From Chondrinema litorale (lineage in GTDB: Bacteria; Bacteroidota; Bacteroidia; Cytophagales; Flammeovirgaceae), in NCBI RefSeq assembly GCF_026250525.1, contig NZ_CP111047.1, forward strand, positions 124,001 through 188,000: 64,000 nucleotides of DNA. The letters are read 5' to 3'. Under the pieces are notes generated by a model, which worked only from the letters and a program-made list of their open reading frames with translations, was not told where the DNA came from and did no database searches. A program made the translations under genes and the position numbers. Of the stretch, positions 26,658 through 37,186 are shown in pieces; position 1 is the first letter of the stretch, and the number at the start of each line of letters is the position of its first letter.

Positions 26658-29162
26658 TTAAGTTAATTTGATTCCGAAAAGTAAGATATCATCCATCTGG
26701 TTTTCATCTTTTTTCCAGTCGTAGAAATTTTGGGCTAAAATAGCTTTTTGATCTGCCATAGACAGTTGTACATTTTCCTGAATACTAGCTCGCATATTTT
26801 TCTGCCCTAATTTCATTGGTGTTTCAGGGCCACCAAACTGGTCTTGGTAACCATCAGAAAACATATATATTGTTGCTTCATTTTGGTAGGTAATTATCTC
26901 TTTAGTAAAGTATTGGTCTAAATTTCTAAGATTACCACCAATGCATTTTTTGTTTCCTTTATAAACTTCAAATTTGCCATCAACTAAGGCGAAAATTGGA
27001 TTGCGTGCACCAGAAAACTCAATTCTTTTATCATCAGGATAAATAGTACAAAGTGACATATCCATGCCATCTGTACCACCTTCACTTTTTTGACGAAGTG
27101 TGTGATTTACTTCAATATGTAGTTGCTCTAATATTTCGTGTGGTTCTGTAATGTTATATTCTCCAACAATTTTACTTAATAAAGTACTACCAATTAAAGA
27201 CATAAAAGCACCAGGTACACCATGTCCAGTACAATCTACAGCGGCAACTATAATTTTATCATCTTTAGTGGTTGCCCAATAAAAATCACCACTTACAATA
27301 TCTTTTGGACTGTAAAAAACAAAGTAATCTGCAAATAAGCTTTTCAGTTGCTGTTCTGTTGGAAGTATTGCTTTTTGTATCCTTTGCGCATAATTTATAC
27401 TGGCAGTTATTTTCTTATTTTTCTCTTGAATGGTCTCAAAAGATTCTTTAAGCTGGTTTTCTGCTTTCTTTTTCTCAGATACATCACTTGCAGTAACTAT
27501 GTAGCCAAGTATATCTTGCTCTTCATTTTTAATTCTTGTAATAGAAAGATAAACAGGGAAATGGCTACCATCTTTTCTCATAAAGTAATGTTCTTGATCG
27601 ATGGTGTTTTGATCGTCATTTAACTTTTTAGTTAGATCGGAGAAGCAGTAATTACTTTCATCAATTTCTTCATGTGGGTCTATTGCAACTTTTGCCTTAC
27701 AGTTGAAAAACAGAGTAGGAGTTTCTGTGTGAATAATTTCATGCGAATCGTAACCTAAAAGTCTTTCTGCTGTTCTGTTAAAGTTAGTAACTATGCCATT
27801 GTTATCAGTTGCAATAATGATGACAGAAGCACTATTAAATAAAGCTTCTTGAAATGCATACGATTCAGAAAGCTCAGCTTGAAAATTGATAAGATCTTGA
27901 TTTTGCTTTCTTATTCTTTCCTCAATATTTTTTTGTTCAGTTATATCTTGTTGAACATAAATATATTTTTCAACATTATTATTACTGTCTAATAGAGGCG
28001 TAATCTGTAAGTTATTCCAGTAAGGTAAACCTAATCTATGGTAGCTGAGCACTTCAACATTAAAAGGGATTTTCTCTTTTAAAAATTTATTAATATGTGC
28101 TATAGTTTCTTTACTAGTTTCTTCGCTATATAAAACATCTCCAGTTTCTTTACCAATAATATTTTTTGGTGAAAAACCTGAAATTTGAGTAAAACCTTTG
28201 TTTACCCATTCTACTTTTCCATCACCACCTGTTACAATAATACCATTATTAACTTCTTCGGCAATTTGAGATAAGAGTGCTATTTCTTTTTTCTGCTCAT
28301 CTAGAAGTTTATAAGACTCGTCTAAGTCTTGATTTTTAGCTTCTAATGTTTCGTTTACAGTTTGTAATTCTTTTACATTCAGAGTGAGCTCTTTTTCTAT
28401 AATCATCAAGCTTTTTTGCTTGGCATCTAAAGTTTCTTTTTGTTTTTTAATTTCCCCATGTTGAGCCGTTAGAATTTTTTTAGCCTGCTCTAAACTGGTA
28501 TAAAATCTTTCTATGGATTTAATAGAAGGAATGAAAATAACCAAAGCTTCAATTAGCAGAATGCTAAGTGAGAGGATAAAAAGGACAAGCTCTAGATTTC
28601 CTAAATTCTTTAATTTATCCTTTGAGTCTACCTCAAATTGCTTAATTAAAAAATTCATTGCTTCAAGATATTCTTCTTTGTGCTGGATAAGGTTATTAAT
28701 GTTTTTTACAACCTGAACAGAATCTTTAGGATATTGTCCATTTATTGTTTTTTCGGCTTCATTTTTAATATTTTCATAATGGACATTTAAATCTTCAAAA
28801 AATTCTTCTGTATCGATTGCGTTGTTCCAGTCGATTCTCTTTAAAGAAAACTCACCATTTTGTAATATAAGATGTATTTTTTTCCAATGATTTAAGAGAT
28901 CTTCTAATTCTTCTTTCTGATCAATCTTTTTATAATTGTATAGCGCAATTTTAGTGATAATTTGTTGGGTGAGCATTTTTTGCTGTCCTACGTTCATCAC
29001 AATTGAAGCATCTTCAGATAGGTTTCCAATGCTTGTTCTGATAATTATCTGGCTAAAAATTAGAATTAGTGCTATAAAAGTTAAGGCAAGAATATATATC
29101 CGCTTCAATCTTTTAGAAGGGTTTCTATATTTTCTTTTCTCATCAAAAAATTCTGAAGGCAT
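26658..29162 (-). CDS. PilJ_N-PAS-PAS-SpoIIE sensor phosphatase
   Basis: An 834-residue membrane signalling protein. TM1 is at about 20-42 and TM2 at about 190-212; between them is a PilJ-type sensor with NVGQQKMLTQQI. A coiled coil (about 220-300) leads to PAS1 (about 300-415; VNKGFTQISGFSPKNIIG, YVQQDITEQ) and PAS2 (about 435-570; NRTAERLLGYDSHEI). The C-terminus is a PP2C/SpoIIE phosphatase with SGDFYWA, DCTGHGVPGAFMS, DGMDMS and FSDGYQDQFGG; metal-binding Asp are kept. Such phosphatases dephosphorylate anti-sigma-antagonist-like proteins. It is a paralog of 53254-55752 with the same domain order. No anti-sigma/STAS gene is adjacent. Confidence 0.92.
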   Translation of the reverse strand: MPSEFFDEKRKYRNPSKRLKRIYILALTFIALILIFSQIIIRTSIGNLSEDASIVMNVGQQKMLTQQIITKIALYNYKKIDQKEELEDLLNHWKKIHLILQNGEFSLKRIDWNNAIDTEEFFEDLNVHYENIKNEAEKTINGQYPKDSVQVVKNINNLIQHKEEYLEAMNFLIKQFEVDSKDKLKNLGNLELVLFILSLSILLIEALVIFIPSIKSIERFYTSLEQAKKILTAQHGEIKKQKETLDAKQKSLMIIEKELTLNVKELQTVNETLEAKNQDLDESYKLLDEQKKEIALLSQIAEEVNNGIIVTGGDGKVEWVNKGFTQISGFSPKNIIGKETGDVLYSEETSKETIAHINKFLKEKIPFNVEVLSYHRLGLPYWNNLQITPLLDSNNNVEKYIYVQQDITEQKNIEERIRKQNQDLINFQAELSESYAFQEALFNSASVIIIATDNNGIVTNFNRTAERLLGYDSHEIIHTETPTLFFNCKAKVAIDPHEEIDESNYCFSDLTKKLNDDQNTIDQEHYFMRKDGSHFPVYLSITRIKNEEQDILGYIVTASDVSEKKKAENQLKESFETIQEKNKKITASINYAQRIQKAILPTEQQLKSLFADYFVFYSPKDIVSGDFYWATTKDDKIIVAAVDCTGHGVPGAFMSLIGSTLLSKIVGEYNITEPHEILEQLHIEVNHTLRQKSEGGTDGMDMSLCTIYPDDKRIEFSGARNPIFALVDGKFEVYKGNKKCIGGNLRNLDQYFTKEIITYQNEATIYMFSDGYQDQFGGPETPMKLGQKNMRASIQENVQLSMADQKAILAQNFYDWKKDENQMDDILLFGIKLT

Positions 29163-29496
29163 AGCTTTAACTTATCAAACTCTTTATTAAACATGTATTA
29201 AACTGCATAGTGCAGTATAAATTATGCTTGTTTGAGATATCTTGCCTATAAAATAAATGTAAATTTGATTACTAATTAAAATATAGTTTTGTATTGATTT
29301 ATAAGTAAGCAATTGAGCTTTTTATTAGAATAAAATTTCGCTGAAAAAGCTACTTACTGTAATTTTAAGATGTACAAGATTTAAAAGTAAAGTGCAGAGA
29401 GGTTTTAGTATTATTCGAAATAAGGCTAGTCTTTAATGGAAAAATACAAATCTAATTTTTTATTAAAAATCTTGTTCGTTTTTTATAAATGAGTTA
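29163..29496. other. Intergenic region, nothing recognised
   Basis: AT-rich; presumably holds the promoter of the minus-strand SpoIIE gene. No open frame, repeat or hairpin that I can support. Confidence 0.5.
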
Positions 29497-30302
29497 CTAA
29501 AGTTGTTTTAATTGTTGTAAAGCTTCAAATACTAAACGGGCTATTTCTTTTGCACCTTCTGGTTGAAAATGTGTATTATCAGATTGACCTTCGGGATAGG
29601 CTTCGTATTTACCTGCCGGTAAATTCATAAAGTAATGTTCTGTTACATAATCTTGCCCTTTTTTACTAAAAGCATCCATAGATAATTGGTTGAGGTCTAT
29701 AAAATATGCACCTAGTTCTTGAGCAACCTCAAGTGCAGCTTGAGGGTATTCTCCATGTGCATTTTGAATATGTCCATCTTCCCACGGGTAATTGCGGCAA
29801 ACAGGGGTAAGGATAATAGGAATTGCTTCTTTGTCTCTAGTTTGATTTACATATAACCTCAAATATTTACATAGCGTTCTGTTTTATTCTCAGCAGCATC
29901 GTTATGTCCAAACTGCATTATTACTATGTCGCCTTTTTGTAAACTATCATAAACGGAAGGCCACCTGTCTTCTTGAAAAAATGTTCGTGTACTTCTGCCA
30001 CCTCTTGCTCTGTCATCTACTTTTATACTATCTGTTTTAAATAGGTTATTAAAAACCGAAAGGTCAGTATCTACAAAAAAGTCTTGAAAAACTTGTCCCC
30101 AACCGGTAACGGGATACCTGGTTTTATAGTAATCTTTGCCTACATCATAATTGTCGGAATAATCGGCCATTGTCGAGTCTCCAATGAGATAGATGGTAAC
30201 AACCTCTTCTATCGAACTGGGATTGGCAGAACAACCTAATAAAAAAATAAATAAAGTGAGAGAGCTGATTTTTGATGTAAATGATTTTTCCTTCATATAC
30301 AT
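29497..30302 (-). pseudogene. Frameshifted rhamnogalacturonan acetylesterase-like SGNH lipoprotein
   Basis: Two minus-strand frames together make one SGNH esterase. The first part (30302 to 29859) has a lipobox LLGC, YLIGDSTMADY with the Ser nucleophile, GGRSTRTF and FGHNDAAENK. The second part (29862 to 29497) continues LRLYVNQTR, PIILTPVCR, and ends with DNTHFQPEGA carrying the Asp/His of the triad. They meet near 29855-29863, where frame changes by one base right after ERYVNI, and the ~8 residues that usually link to LRxYV in this family seem absent. A short deletion of 3n+1 or 3n+2 bases, or a sequencing error, explains it. If real, the catalytic His is lost. Family members deacetylate rhamnogalacturonan. 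Confidence 0.8.
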
Positions 30303-30514
30303 ATTTACAATTCAGTAGTAGATTTTAATTATTGGAAAGATAATAACCAAAGGTGAATTAAAAATTGAATTTTGTCATGTTTTGATTAATTCCTAGAATA
30401 AGCTGCTTTTCTTCATTTTCTGCAAAAAGTGTTTAGCTTTCTGCGTTTTGATTAAATTTTTTATCCTCCCCAAATGAAATTTTGTGTATCTCAAACTAAA
30501 CACAAAGATATACC

Positions 30515-31333
30515 ATGAGTAATAAAACAATTTTAATTACCGGATCAAGCACAGGGATTGGCAAATCAACCGCCAACCATTTCCATGAAAATGGTTGGAA
30601 TGTAATTGCAACGATGAGAAGTCCGGAAAAAGAAGATGAATTAACTAAGCTAAAAAATGTGCTAGTAACCAGATTAGATGTTACCGATTTATCTTCTATG
30701 CAACAAGCAATTAATGCAGGTATAGAAAAATTTGGGCAAATAGATGCATTGGTAAACAATGCAGGTTATGGTGCTTATGGGCCACTAGAATCTTTTCCAA
30801 GAGAAAATATATTGAGGCAATTTAATACAAATGTGATTGGCTTATTAGATGTAACCAGAGCGATATTACCACATTTTAGAGCTAATAAAAATGGTGTTAT
30901 TGTAAATATTTCTTCTGTTGGTGGTAAAATTACCTTTCCATTAGGTACGCTTTATCACGGGACAAAATTTGCAGTTGAGGGAATTTCTGAGGCGCTTAGC
31001 CACGAATTGGCTGAGTTTGGGTGTAAAGTAAAAGTTGTTGAGCCAGGTGCAATAGATACAGATTTTGGTGGTCGCTCATTTGATTTTAATAATAATGAGA
31101 GTTTGCAAGAGTATCAAGGTATTGTTCACAAACTAATGTCTGGATTTGAAAAAGCTTTGAGCCAAACATCGAAACCGATAGTAGTTGCAAAAGTTATTTA
31201 TGAAGCAGTAACAGATGGAACAGACAAGCTAAGATATGCTGCTGGCGAAGATGCAGTGGCCTTGCTCAATGCTAGAAAAGAATTAGACGATGCTACTTTT
31301 ATTTCAAATTTAAAAGCGCAGTTTAGTTTATAA
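30515..31333 (+). CDS. Short-chain dehydrogenase/reductase (SDR)
   Basis: A 272-residue classical SDR with cofactor motif TGSSTGIG (residues 9-16), NNAG and catalytic Y147/K151 in YHGTK, plus the Ser of NISSVGG. The cofactor is probably NADP(H) given the ATMRSP basic residue after the second strand. Substrate unknown. A terminator follows, then an AraC regulator on the same strand, which may control it. Confidence 0.92.
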   Translation: MSNKTILITGSSTGIGKSTANHFHENGWNVIATMRSPEKEDELTKLKNVLVTRLDVTDLSSMQQAINAGIEKFGQIDALVNNAGYGAYGPLESFPRENILRQFNTNVIGLLDVTRAILPHFRANKNGVIVNISSVGGKITFPLGTLYHGTKFAVEGISEALSHELAEFGCKVKVVEPGAIDTDFGGRSFDFNNNESLQEYQGIVHKLMSGFEKALSQTSKPIVVAKVIYEAVTDGTDKLRYAAGEDAVALLNARKELDDATFISNLKAQFSL

Positions 31334-31387
31334 ATGCTTTATAATAAATTAGACTGAATTTATCTTAATCTATAATGATTTAATAAG

Positions 31388-31420
31388 TGAAGAATCTTTT
31401 TTATAAGGGTTCTTCATTTT
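31388..31420 (+). terminator. Intrinsic terminator after the SDR gene
   Basis: TGAAGAATC and GGTTCTTCA form a 9-base stem (one wobble), then four T. Confidence 0.65.
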
Positions 31421-31452
31421 GCAATTATATAAATACAAAAATGAACTTATAA

Positions 31453-32364
31453 ATGAAGGGCGATATTATTAATATACGATCGATTGCGGAAGTGCATCAA
31501 ATGTTAGGTATTCCTAAACCAAAGCATCCATTAATCACAATTTTGTATCATTCAGATGTACAGTTACAAGCTGTCTATATAGGCAAAACAATTTGCATGG
31601 ATTTGTATATGATCGGGATGAAAGATGGCATAACTGGTACTTTTGAATATGGCAGAAGTTCGTATGATTTTAATGAAGGGACGATGTTATTTATGAGTCC
31701 GAATCAGGTATTTACACATAGAGATATAGAAATTGTCAATAATTCTCAAGCTTGGACACTGGTTTTTCATCCGGATTTAATTAGAACATCTGATTTAGTA
31801 AAACATATAGATGAGTATACTTTTTTCTCATACGATTCGAATGAAGCCCTTCATATTTCAGAAGATGAGAAGAAATCGATTTCAGATATTGCTAAGAAAA
31901 TAGCACAAGAGTATAATCAAAAAATTGATAGATATACACAAGAGTTAATTGTAGTGAATCTGGAAACCATGCTGAAATATTGCAAACGTTACTACGATAG
32001 ACAATTCTATACACGCACGAATCTCAATAAAGATTACATCAACAAATTCGAAAGATTTCTCAAAACATATTTTACTTCTAATAAATTAATTGAATTTGGT
32101 TTACCCACAATTGCACAATGTGGAGAAGCACTCAACATGTCTGGTCATTATCTGAGTGATTTACTTAAAACCGAAACAGGTAAAAGTGCTAAAGAACATA
32201 TCCATTTGTATTTGATAGAGAAAGCGAAAACGATTTTACTAAGTACTAATAATTCTATAAGTCAGGTAGCTTACGATTTGGGTTTTGAATATCCTCAGCA
32301 TTTCAGCAAACTTTTTAAAAACAAAACTGGCTTAAGCCCTAGTGAATACCGAAATATTAATTAA
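31453..32364 (+). CDS. AraC-family transcriptional regulator
   Basis: A 303-residue regulator with an N-terminal cupin-like sensing region (about 35-110; FEYGRSSYDFNEGTMLFMSPNQ) and a C-terminal two-HTH AraC domain (about 200-303). The latter ends with ISQVAYDLGFEYPQHFSKLFKNKTG, typical of the second HTH. It is between the SDR and a metallo-hydrolase on the same strand; either could be its target. Cytoplasmic. Confidence 0.92.
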   Translation: MKGDIINIRSIAEVHQMLGIPKPKHPLITILYHSDVQLQAVYIGKTICMDLYMIGMKDGITGTFEYGRSSYDFNEGTMLFMSPNQVFTHRDIEIVNNSQAWTLVFHPDLIRTSDLVKHIDEYTFFSYDSNEALHISEDEKKSISDIAKKIAQEYNQKIDRYTQELIVVNLETMLKYCKRYYDRQFYTRTNLNKDYINKFERFLKTYFTSNKLIEFGLPTIAQCGEALNMSGHYLSDLLKTETGKSAKEHIHLYLIEKAKTILLSTNNSISQVAYDLGFEYPQHFSKLFKNKTGLSPSEYRNIN

Positions 32365-32448
32365 AATTTGAACCTTATCTTTAAAAAAAGAAAAACAAAT
32401 CATCCTTGAAATAGGAAGTATATTGAATAATATTTATAAAAATAATAG

Positions 32449-33486
32449 ATGAAACAATTTGGAGGAAAGATAACAAAAGCACTTTCTGAGAGATATGCAC
32501 AATCGCCCAACTGGAAAAATGGTAAATTCGAAAATCTGGCAGAAACTACCATGAGTATTAGCATACAATCGATGCCTAAATTATTATACAAGCAATTTTT
32601 CGAGAAGAGAGATCGATTTCCTGCTAAAAGTCTACCGGTACAACCTTTCAATAAAGAAGAATTTTTAGCGCCATCAGAAACAACAAAGTTTATCTGGTAT
32701 GGGCATTCGGTACTACTCATCAGAATGAATAATAAAACTATATTAATAGACCCGATGTTAGGGCCAGACGCTGCTCCGATTGCACCATTTGCTTCCAAGA
32801 GGTTTTCTGATAATACGCTGGATATTATTGAAGAGCTTCCTGAGATCGATTTGATGCTGCTAACACATGACCATTACGATCATTTAGATTTAGCTAGCAT
32901 AATGAAGCTTGTGCCTAAAGTAAAGCAATTTTTTGTGGCTTTGGGTTCTAAAAGACACTTAGAAAAATGGGGAATCGATACTTCATTAATTAAAGAATTC
33001 GACTGGTGGGATGATGCAAAATTTGATGACTTAACTATCTCTTTTACACCTACAAGGCATTTTTCTGGGAGAGGATTATCTGATAGAGCTAAATCGCTTT
33101 GGGGCGGTTGGGTATTAAAATCAGATACCGAAAATATTTATTTTAGTGGAGATGGAGGCTATGGAGATCACTTTAAAGATGTAGGTGAACGTTTAGGACC
33201 TTTCGATTTTGGTATTATGGAATGTGGCCAATACAATGAAAACTGGCACCTTATACATATGTATCCAGAAGAAAGTGTGCAAGCCGCGATTGATGCTGGA
33301 GTTAAAGTAACTATGCCTGTACATTGGGCTGGATTTGCCTTAGCACAGCATTCATGGAAAGAGCCAGTAATCAGATTTTTAGAAGAAACTGAAAAACTTA
33401 GTGTGCCAGTGAAAACACCTTTGCTAGGTGAGTTGTTTACCTATACGAATACAGAAATTAATAATTGGTGGGAAAACTTTGATTAG
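32449..33486 (+). CDS. Metallo-beta-lactamase-fold hydrolase (UlaG/NAPE-PLD-like)
   Basis: A 345-residue enzyme with metal ligands in LTHDHYDHLD, a later GDGGYGDHF Asp, a conserved TPTRHFSGRGL and MPVHWAGF near the end. This text is typical of the MBL group annotated as L-ascorbate-6-phosphate lactonase-like or NAPE-PLD-like. Substrate uncertain. No signal peptide. The next gene starts 7 bases after its stop, so an operon with bestrophin is likely. Confidence 0.88.
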   Translation: MKQFGGKITKALSERYAQSPNWKNGKFENLAETTMSISIQSMPKLLYKQFFEKRDRFPAKSLPVQPFNKEEFLAPSETTKFIWYGHSVLLIRMNNKTILIDPMLGPDAAPIAPFASKRFSDNTLDIIEELPEIDLMLLTHDHYDHLDLASIMKLVPKVKQFFVALGSKRHLEKWGIDTSLIKEFDWWDDAKFDDLTISFTPTRHFSGRGLSDRAKSLWGGWVLKSDTENIYFSGDGGYGDHFKDVGERLGPFDFGIMECGQYNENWHLIHMYPEESVQAAIDAGVKVTMPVHWAGFALAQHSWKEPVIRFLEETEKLSVPVKTPLLGELFTYTNTEINNWWENFD

Positions 33487-33493
33487 AAAATAG

Positions 33494-34531
33494 ATGCTCG
33501 TAAACAAACATTTCAATGCTAAAAATTTATTTGAATTTACTGGTCACCATTTCATTTGGCTTACAATCTGGATGACTTCGGTAACAATTGGTTATCAGTA
33601 CACAGGACTTGAAAAGTACGAAATTCCTTGGTTACCACTTTCAATTATAGCAACTGCAGTAGCTTTTTATGTAGGTTTTAAAAACAACAGTGCTTACGAT
33701 AGAATGTGGGAAGCTCGCAAGATTTGGGGTGCAATTGTAAACAGTAGTAGAGCTTGGGGCAGTGCAGTTAAAAGTTTTGTAGATAGCAACTATAGCAATG
33801 AAGATATTACAGAAGAGCAACTATTTCAAATTAAGAAAAAACTCATTTATAGACATATAGGTTGGTTATATGCTTTGCGTAGCCAACTTTTAATTATTAC
33901 ACCATGGGAACATGCCAGTCAAGGATTTTTGGTGAGTTCTAAAGCAAAAAGGTATAAAGAACTCTTTGGTTTGGGTTTGGTAAAAGATGAAATTACAGAA
34001 ACTGAGCTCCATTTATTTTTGCCAGAAGAGGAATATGAGCGAATGATTAATTATAAGAATACTGCCACTCAAATTATAGATCAGCAATCACAAGATTTAG
34101 CTGAACTCAGGAGTAAAAATTTGATTAATGATTTCCGTCACATAAAATTACAGGAAATCTTAAACGATTTTTACGATCACCAAGGAAAGTGTGAGCGTAT
34201 TAAAAAATTTCCATTACCAAGGCAGTATGGCAGCATTGGGGCAATTTTCGTTGGTATTTTTATCTTTTTATTGCCATTCGGAATGGTTTCGGAATTTGCA
34301 AAATTAGGCGAATATGGTATTTGGGCTTCTATTCCTTTTACTGTGTTGGTAGGTTGGATTTATATAGTAATGGAAATAGTGGGTGATTATACAGAAAATC
34401 CATTCGAAGGTTTGGCCAATGACGTTCCTATGCTTTCCTTATGTCGGGTAATTGAAAATGACCTAAGAGAAATGTTAGGTGAAACAAAAATACCAGAAGA
34501 TATTAAAGTGAAAAATGGTGTTTTAATGTGA
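33494..34531 (+). CDS. Bestrophin family ion channel
   Basis: A 345-residue membrane protein. The N-terminal WLPLSIIATAVAFYVGFKNNSAYDRMWEARKIWG is the bestrophin signature (selectivity-neck helix and RMWEAR). A second pair of membrane segments is at about 245-300 (GAIFVGIFIFLLPFGMV and YGIWASIPFTVLVGWIYIVME), followed by the END-rich GDYTENPFEG. Bacterial homologs are pentameric channels, in studied cases cation-selective. Likely co-transcribed with the MBL hydrolase. Confidence 0.92.
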   Translation: MLVNKHFNAKNLFEFTGHHFIWLTIWMTSVTIGYQYTGLEKYEIPWLPLSIIATAVAFYVGFKNNSAYDRMWEARKIWGAIVNSSRAWGSAVKSFVDSNYSNEDITEEQLFQIKKKLIYRHIGWLYALRSQLLIITPWEHASQGFLVSSKAKRYKELFGLGLVKDEITETELHLFLPEEEYERMINYKNTATQIIDQQSQDLAELRSKNLINDFRHIKLQEILNDFYDHQGKCERIKKFPLPRQYGSIGAIFVGIFIFLLPFGMVSEFAKLGEYGIWASIPFTVLVGWIYIVMEIVGDYTENPFEGLANDVPMLSLCRVIENDLREMLGETKIPEDIKVKNGVLM

Positions 34532-34654
34532 TATTTCGGTTAGTGGATTAGCTACTTTCAGTAGAAGTATTTCTATCAGCAAATGTTATTATATTACAGA
34601 ATTGGCATTCCTACAGCGAATGTTATAATTTAATGCTGAAAGAAAACTTTGAAA

Positions 34655-36208
34655 ATGAAAAAGACGCTACTATTTTTTGCACTAATCCTTTCAATTATAC
34701 TCACCTCTTGTACTGGTAAAATTGAAAATCAGACTAAAGAACAAGCTAGTTCACTTCCTAATATTGTAATTATCTATTTGGACGATCTCGGTTATGGAGA
34801 TGTAGGGGCATATGGTGCTACAGAACTTAAAACTCCGAATATAGATAAATTGGCTAATGGTGGCATTCGCTTTACAAATGGCTATGCAACCTCAGCCACT
34901 TGTACACCAAGTAGATATGCTTTGCTTACAGGTGTGTATCCATGGAGAAATAAGAATGCGAAAATCCTTCCCGGAACAGCTCCATTATTAATTGATACAG
35001 CCCAAATAACAATTCCTAAAATGCTGAAAACTAAGGGATACCATACTGGTATTGTTGGCAAATGGCACTTGGGTTTGGGGAGTGGCAATGTAAACTGGAA
35101 TCATCAAATCAGTCCCGGTCCAAACGAAGTTGGTTTTGATGATGCATATATAATGGCAGCTACGCAAGATAGAGTACCTACTGTTTATATAGATAATGGC
35201 AAAGTAGCGAACTTAGATCCAACAGATTCAATTTTAGTAGATTATCAGCAAAATTTTGAAGGTGAGCCAACTGGAAAAGATAACCCAGAGCTGCTTACTA
35301 TGAAGTGGCATCATGGGCACAATAACAGCATTGTAAATGGGATTCCCCGAATTGGTTTTATGAAAGGTGGAAAAGCTGCGCTTTGGAAAGACGAAGACAT
35401 GGCCGATACATTTTTACAAAAAGCCATTGAATATGTCGATATGCATAAAAAGGAGCCATTTTTCTTGTATTATGCCATGCAGCAGCCACATGTTCCCAGA
35501 ACACCAAACCCAAGATTTGTGGGTAAATCTGGTTTAGGTCCGAGAGGAGATGCTATTGTAGAGGCTGATTGGAGTATAGGAGAGTTTGTGAAAAAGCTAG
35601 AAACAGAGGGCTTACTTGAAAATACGATCATTATTTTATCTAGCGACAATGGACCAGTCTTAAACGATGGTTATTATGATGATGCTGTTGAAAAACTAGG
35701 AAACCACACACCTTGGGGACCATTTAGAGGTGGTAAATATAGCTTGTTTGAAGCGGGAACACGAGTTCCTTTTATTACCTATTGGAAAGGTAAAATTGAA
35801 CCAGCAACTTCTGATGCTTTAGTATGTCAGGTTGATTTACTCTCTTCTCTTGCAAATTTGGTTGAAAGCAATATTGCAACAGAAGATAGCGAAGCAATGC
35901 TCGATGTATTTTTAGGAAAGAATAATAAAGGTAGAGACAACCTGATTTTAGAAGCAACCAGCAGAACAGCTTATAGAGAAGGTGATTGGGTTTTAATACC
36001 ACCTTATAATGGTGCAGCTATAAATAAATTTGTAAACATAGAATTGGGTAACTCTCAAGAGTTTCAGTTGTATAATCTTAAGGAAGATAAAGGTCAAGAG
36101 CACAATTTAGTAGCTACAGAAAAAGAAAAGCTAGACGAAATGCTACAAAATTTCCTTAAAATTAGAGGAGAAAATTACAAGAATAATAGTGAACTTGAGC
36201 TGAAGTAA
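34655..36208 (+). CDS. Sulfatase lipoprotein (family S1, C-type)
   Basis: About 517 residues from ATG 34655 (an in-frame TTG six bases earlier is less likely). Signal peptide with lipobox LTSC. The sulfatase core begins NIVIIYLDDLGYGDVG, with metal Asp pair. C83 in CTPSRYALLTG is the residue converted to formylglycine, which needs a maturation enzyme not seen in this window. Later GKWHLGLG and SDNGP complete the metal site. It likely removes sulfate esters from a polysaccharide, fitting a marine lifestyle. Substrate class cannot be told. Confidence 0.93.
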   Translation: MKKTLLFFALILSIILTSCTGKIENQTKEQASSLPNIVIIYLDDLGYGDVGAYGATELKTPNIDKLANGGIRFTNGYATSATCTPSRYALLTGVYPWRNKNAKILPGTAPLLIDTAQITIPKMLKTKGYHTGIVGKWHLGLGSGNVNWNHQISPGPNEVGFDDAYIMAATQDRVPTVYIDNGKVANLDPTDSILVDYQQNFEGEPTGKDNPELLTMKWHHGHNNSIVNGIPRIGFMKGGKAALWKDEDMADTFLQKAIEYVDMHKKEPFFLYYAMQQPHVPRTPNPRFVGKSGLGPRGDAIVEADWSIGEFVKKLETEGLLENTIIILSSDNGPVLNDGYYDDAVEKLGNHTPWGPFRGGKYSLFEAGTRVPFITYWKGKIEPATSDALVCQVDLLSSLANLVESNIATEDSEAMLDVFLGKNNKGRDNLILEATSRTAYREGDWVLIPPYNGAAINKFVNIELGNSQEFQLYNLKEDKGQEHNLVATEKEKLDEMLQNFLKIRGENYKNNSELELK

Positions 36209-36212
36209 CCTT

Positions 36213-36250
36213 AACTCTTTGTTCATTTTTTTTAAAATGAACAAAGAGTT
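36213..36250 (+). terminator. Very long perfect hairpin after the sulfatase gene
   Basis: A perfect 17-base inverted repeat (36213-36229 with 36234-36250) with TTTT loop, starting 4 bases after the stop. The T-stretch lies inside the stem apex and further T follow at 36258. Probably a terminator or 3' stabilising structure. Confidence 0.7.
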
Positions 36251-37186
36251 TCAAGAATTTTTTCATAAAAAATCTAATAGAAAATCGTTAACTAATATTT
36301 AGAAAACAAAAGCCAATCAGGCTTAACATCGTACACACGTAATTTAATTATTGAAATTACATCTTTAAAATGTGAGATTTTTATACTCTCCAGTAAGACT
36401 TTTTGCTAAATTAGAATTTGTATTTTGTCAAATTTTCAACTACTCTGCGTGTAAATTTGCTTGATTAATTAAGACTTTTTATCCTGATTCGAAGCCAAAA
36501 CCGATGATTTTTGGTAAATAAATTTCTTTAATTTTAGAAATGTAATCTTTGTTATATGATAACTTTAATAAAGGAGTTAGTTAAGTGTTTACTTTAAAAT
36601 AATGATTTTTTCTTCTAACCTTTTTAAGTTTTTCAAGTTATATTTTCATACACTTAAATTTCAGGGAAAAAAATCTGTGAGTATTAATGGTAAACATTAC
36701 TTTAATATCAAACACAATAATTGGATTCAATTTGAAAAATATCTGCAAAAACAGCATATTTGACATGCTTAATGAACATTTTTTCTTGGTTTATTTCAAT
36801 TTAACAAGCTTTTTGATTTTAGGAAAAATTGTAATTAAGAAAGACAAGCTCAGTCCAATAATATCTGTATTTGGTATAATTTTATCTTTATTCCCTACAT
36901 CAGTAATTGATAAGAGGGCTTTTAAAAATTATATTCACGTCATATTAAGTCAAAAAGCTAGTAAGAACACTTACTTTTTCTAGGTCAAATCTCAATTAAA
37001 ACTGGGGAAACACACAACACATTTTACATCATTCTTGGCCTTTTTCCTGAAACTATTGTATCAAAATGTTGAAGTTTTTTTCAACAAAAATAAATAGAAC
37101 TTAGATTTTTAGACAAGTTCAAATAACTCAAAAGATAATCTGGAGCATAACTTCTTTATATTCTATAATTAAACAAATAACATTAA
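36251..37186. other. Long intergenic region, no convincing gene
   Basis: About 935 AT-rich bases before the RND operon. One 98-codon frame at 36687-36983 has hydrophobic text but no recognisable family. A 7-base hairpin TGTTGAA/TTCAACA flanked by A and T runs (37067-37086) is about 100 bases before the adaptor ATG. I see no regulator gene for the pump. Confidence 0.5.

Noticed and set aside
36687..36983. 98-codon frame before the RND operon
   Set aside because: AT-rich sequence gives hydrophobic text by chance, no family resemblance, no plausible start signal or neighbour link.
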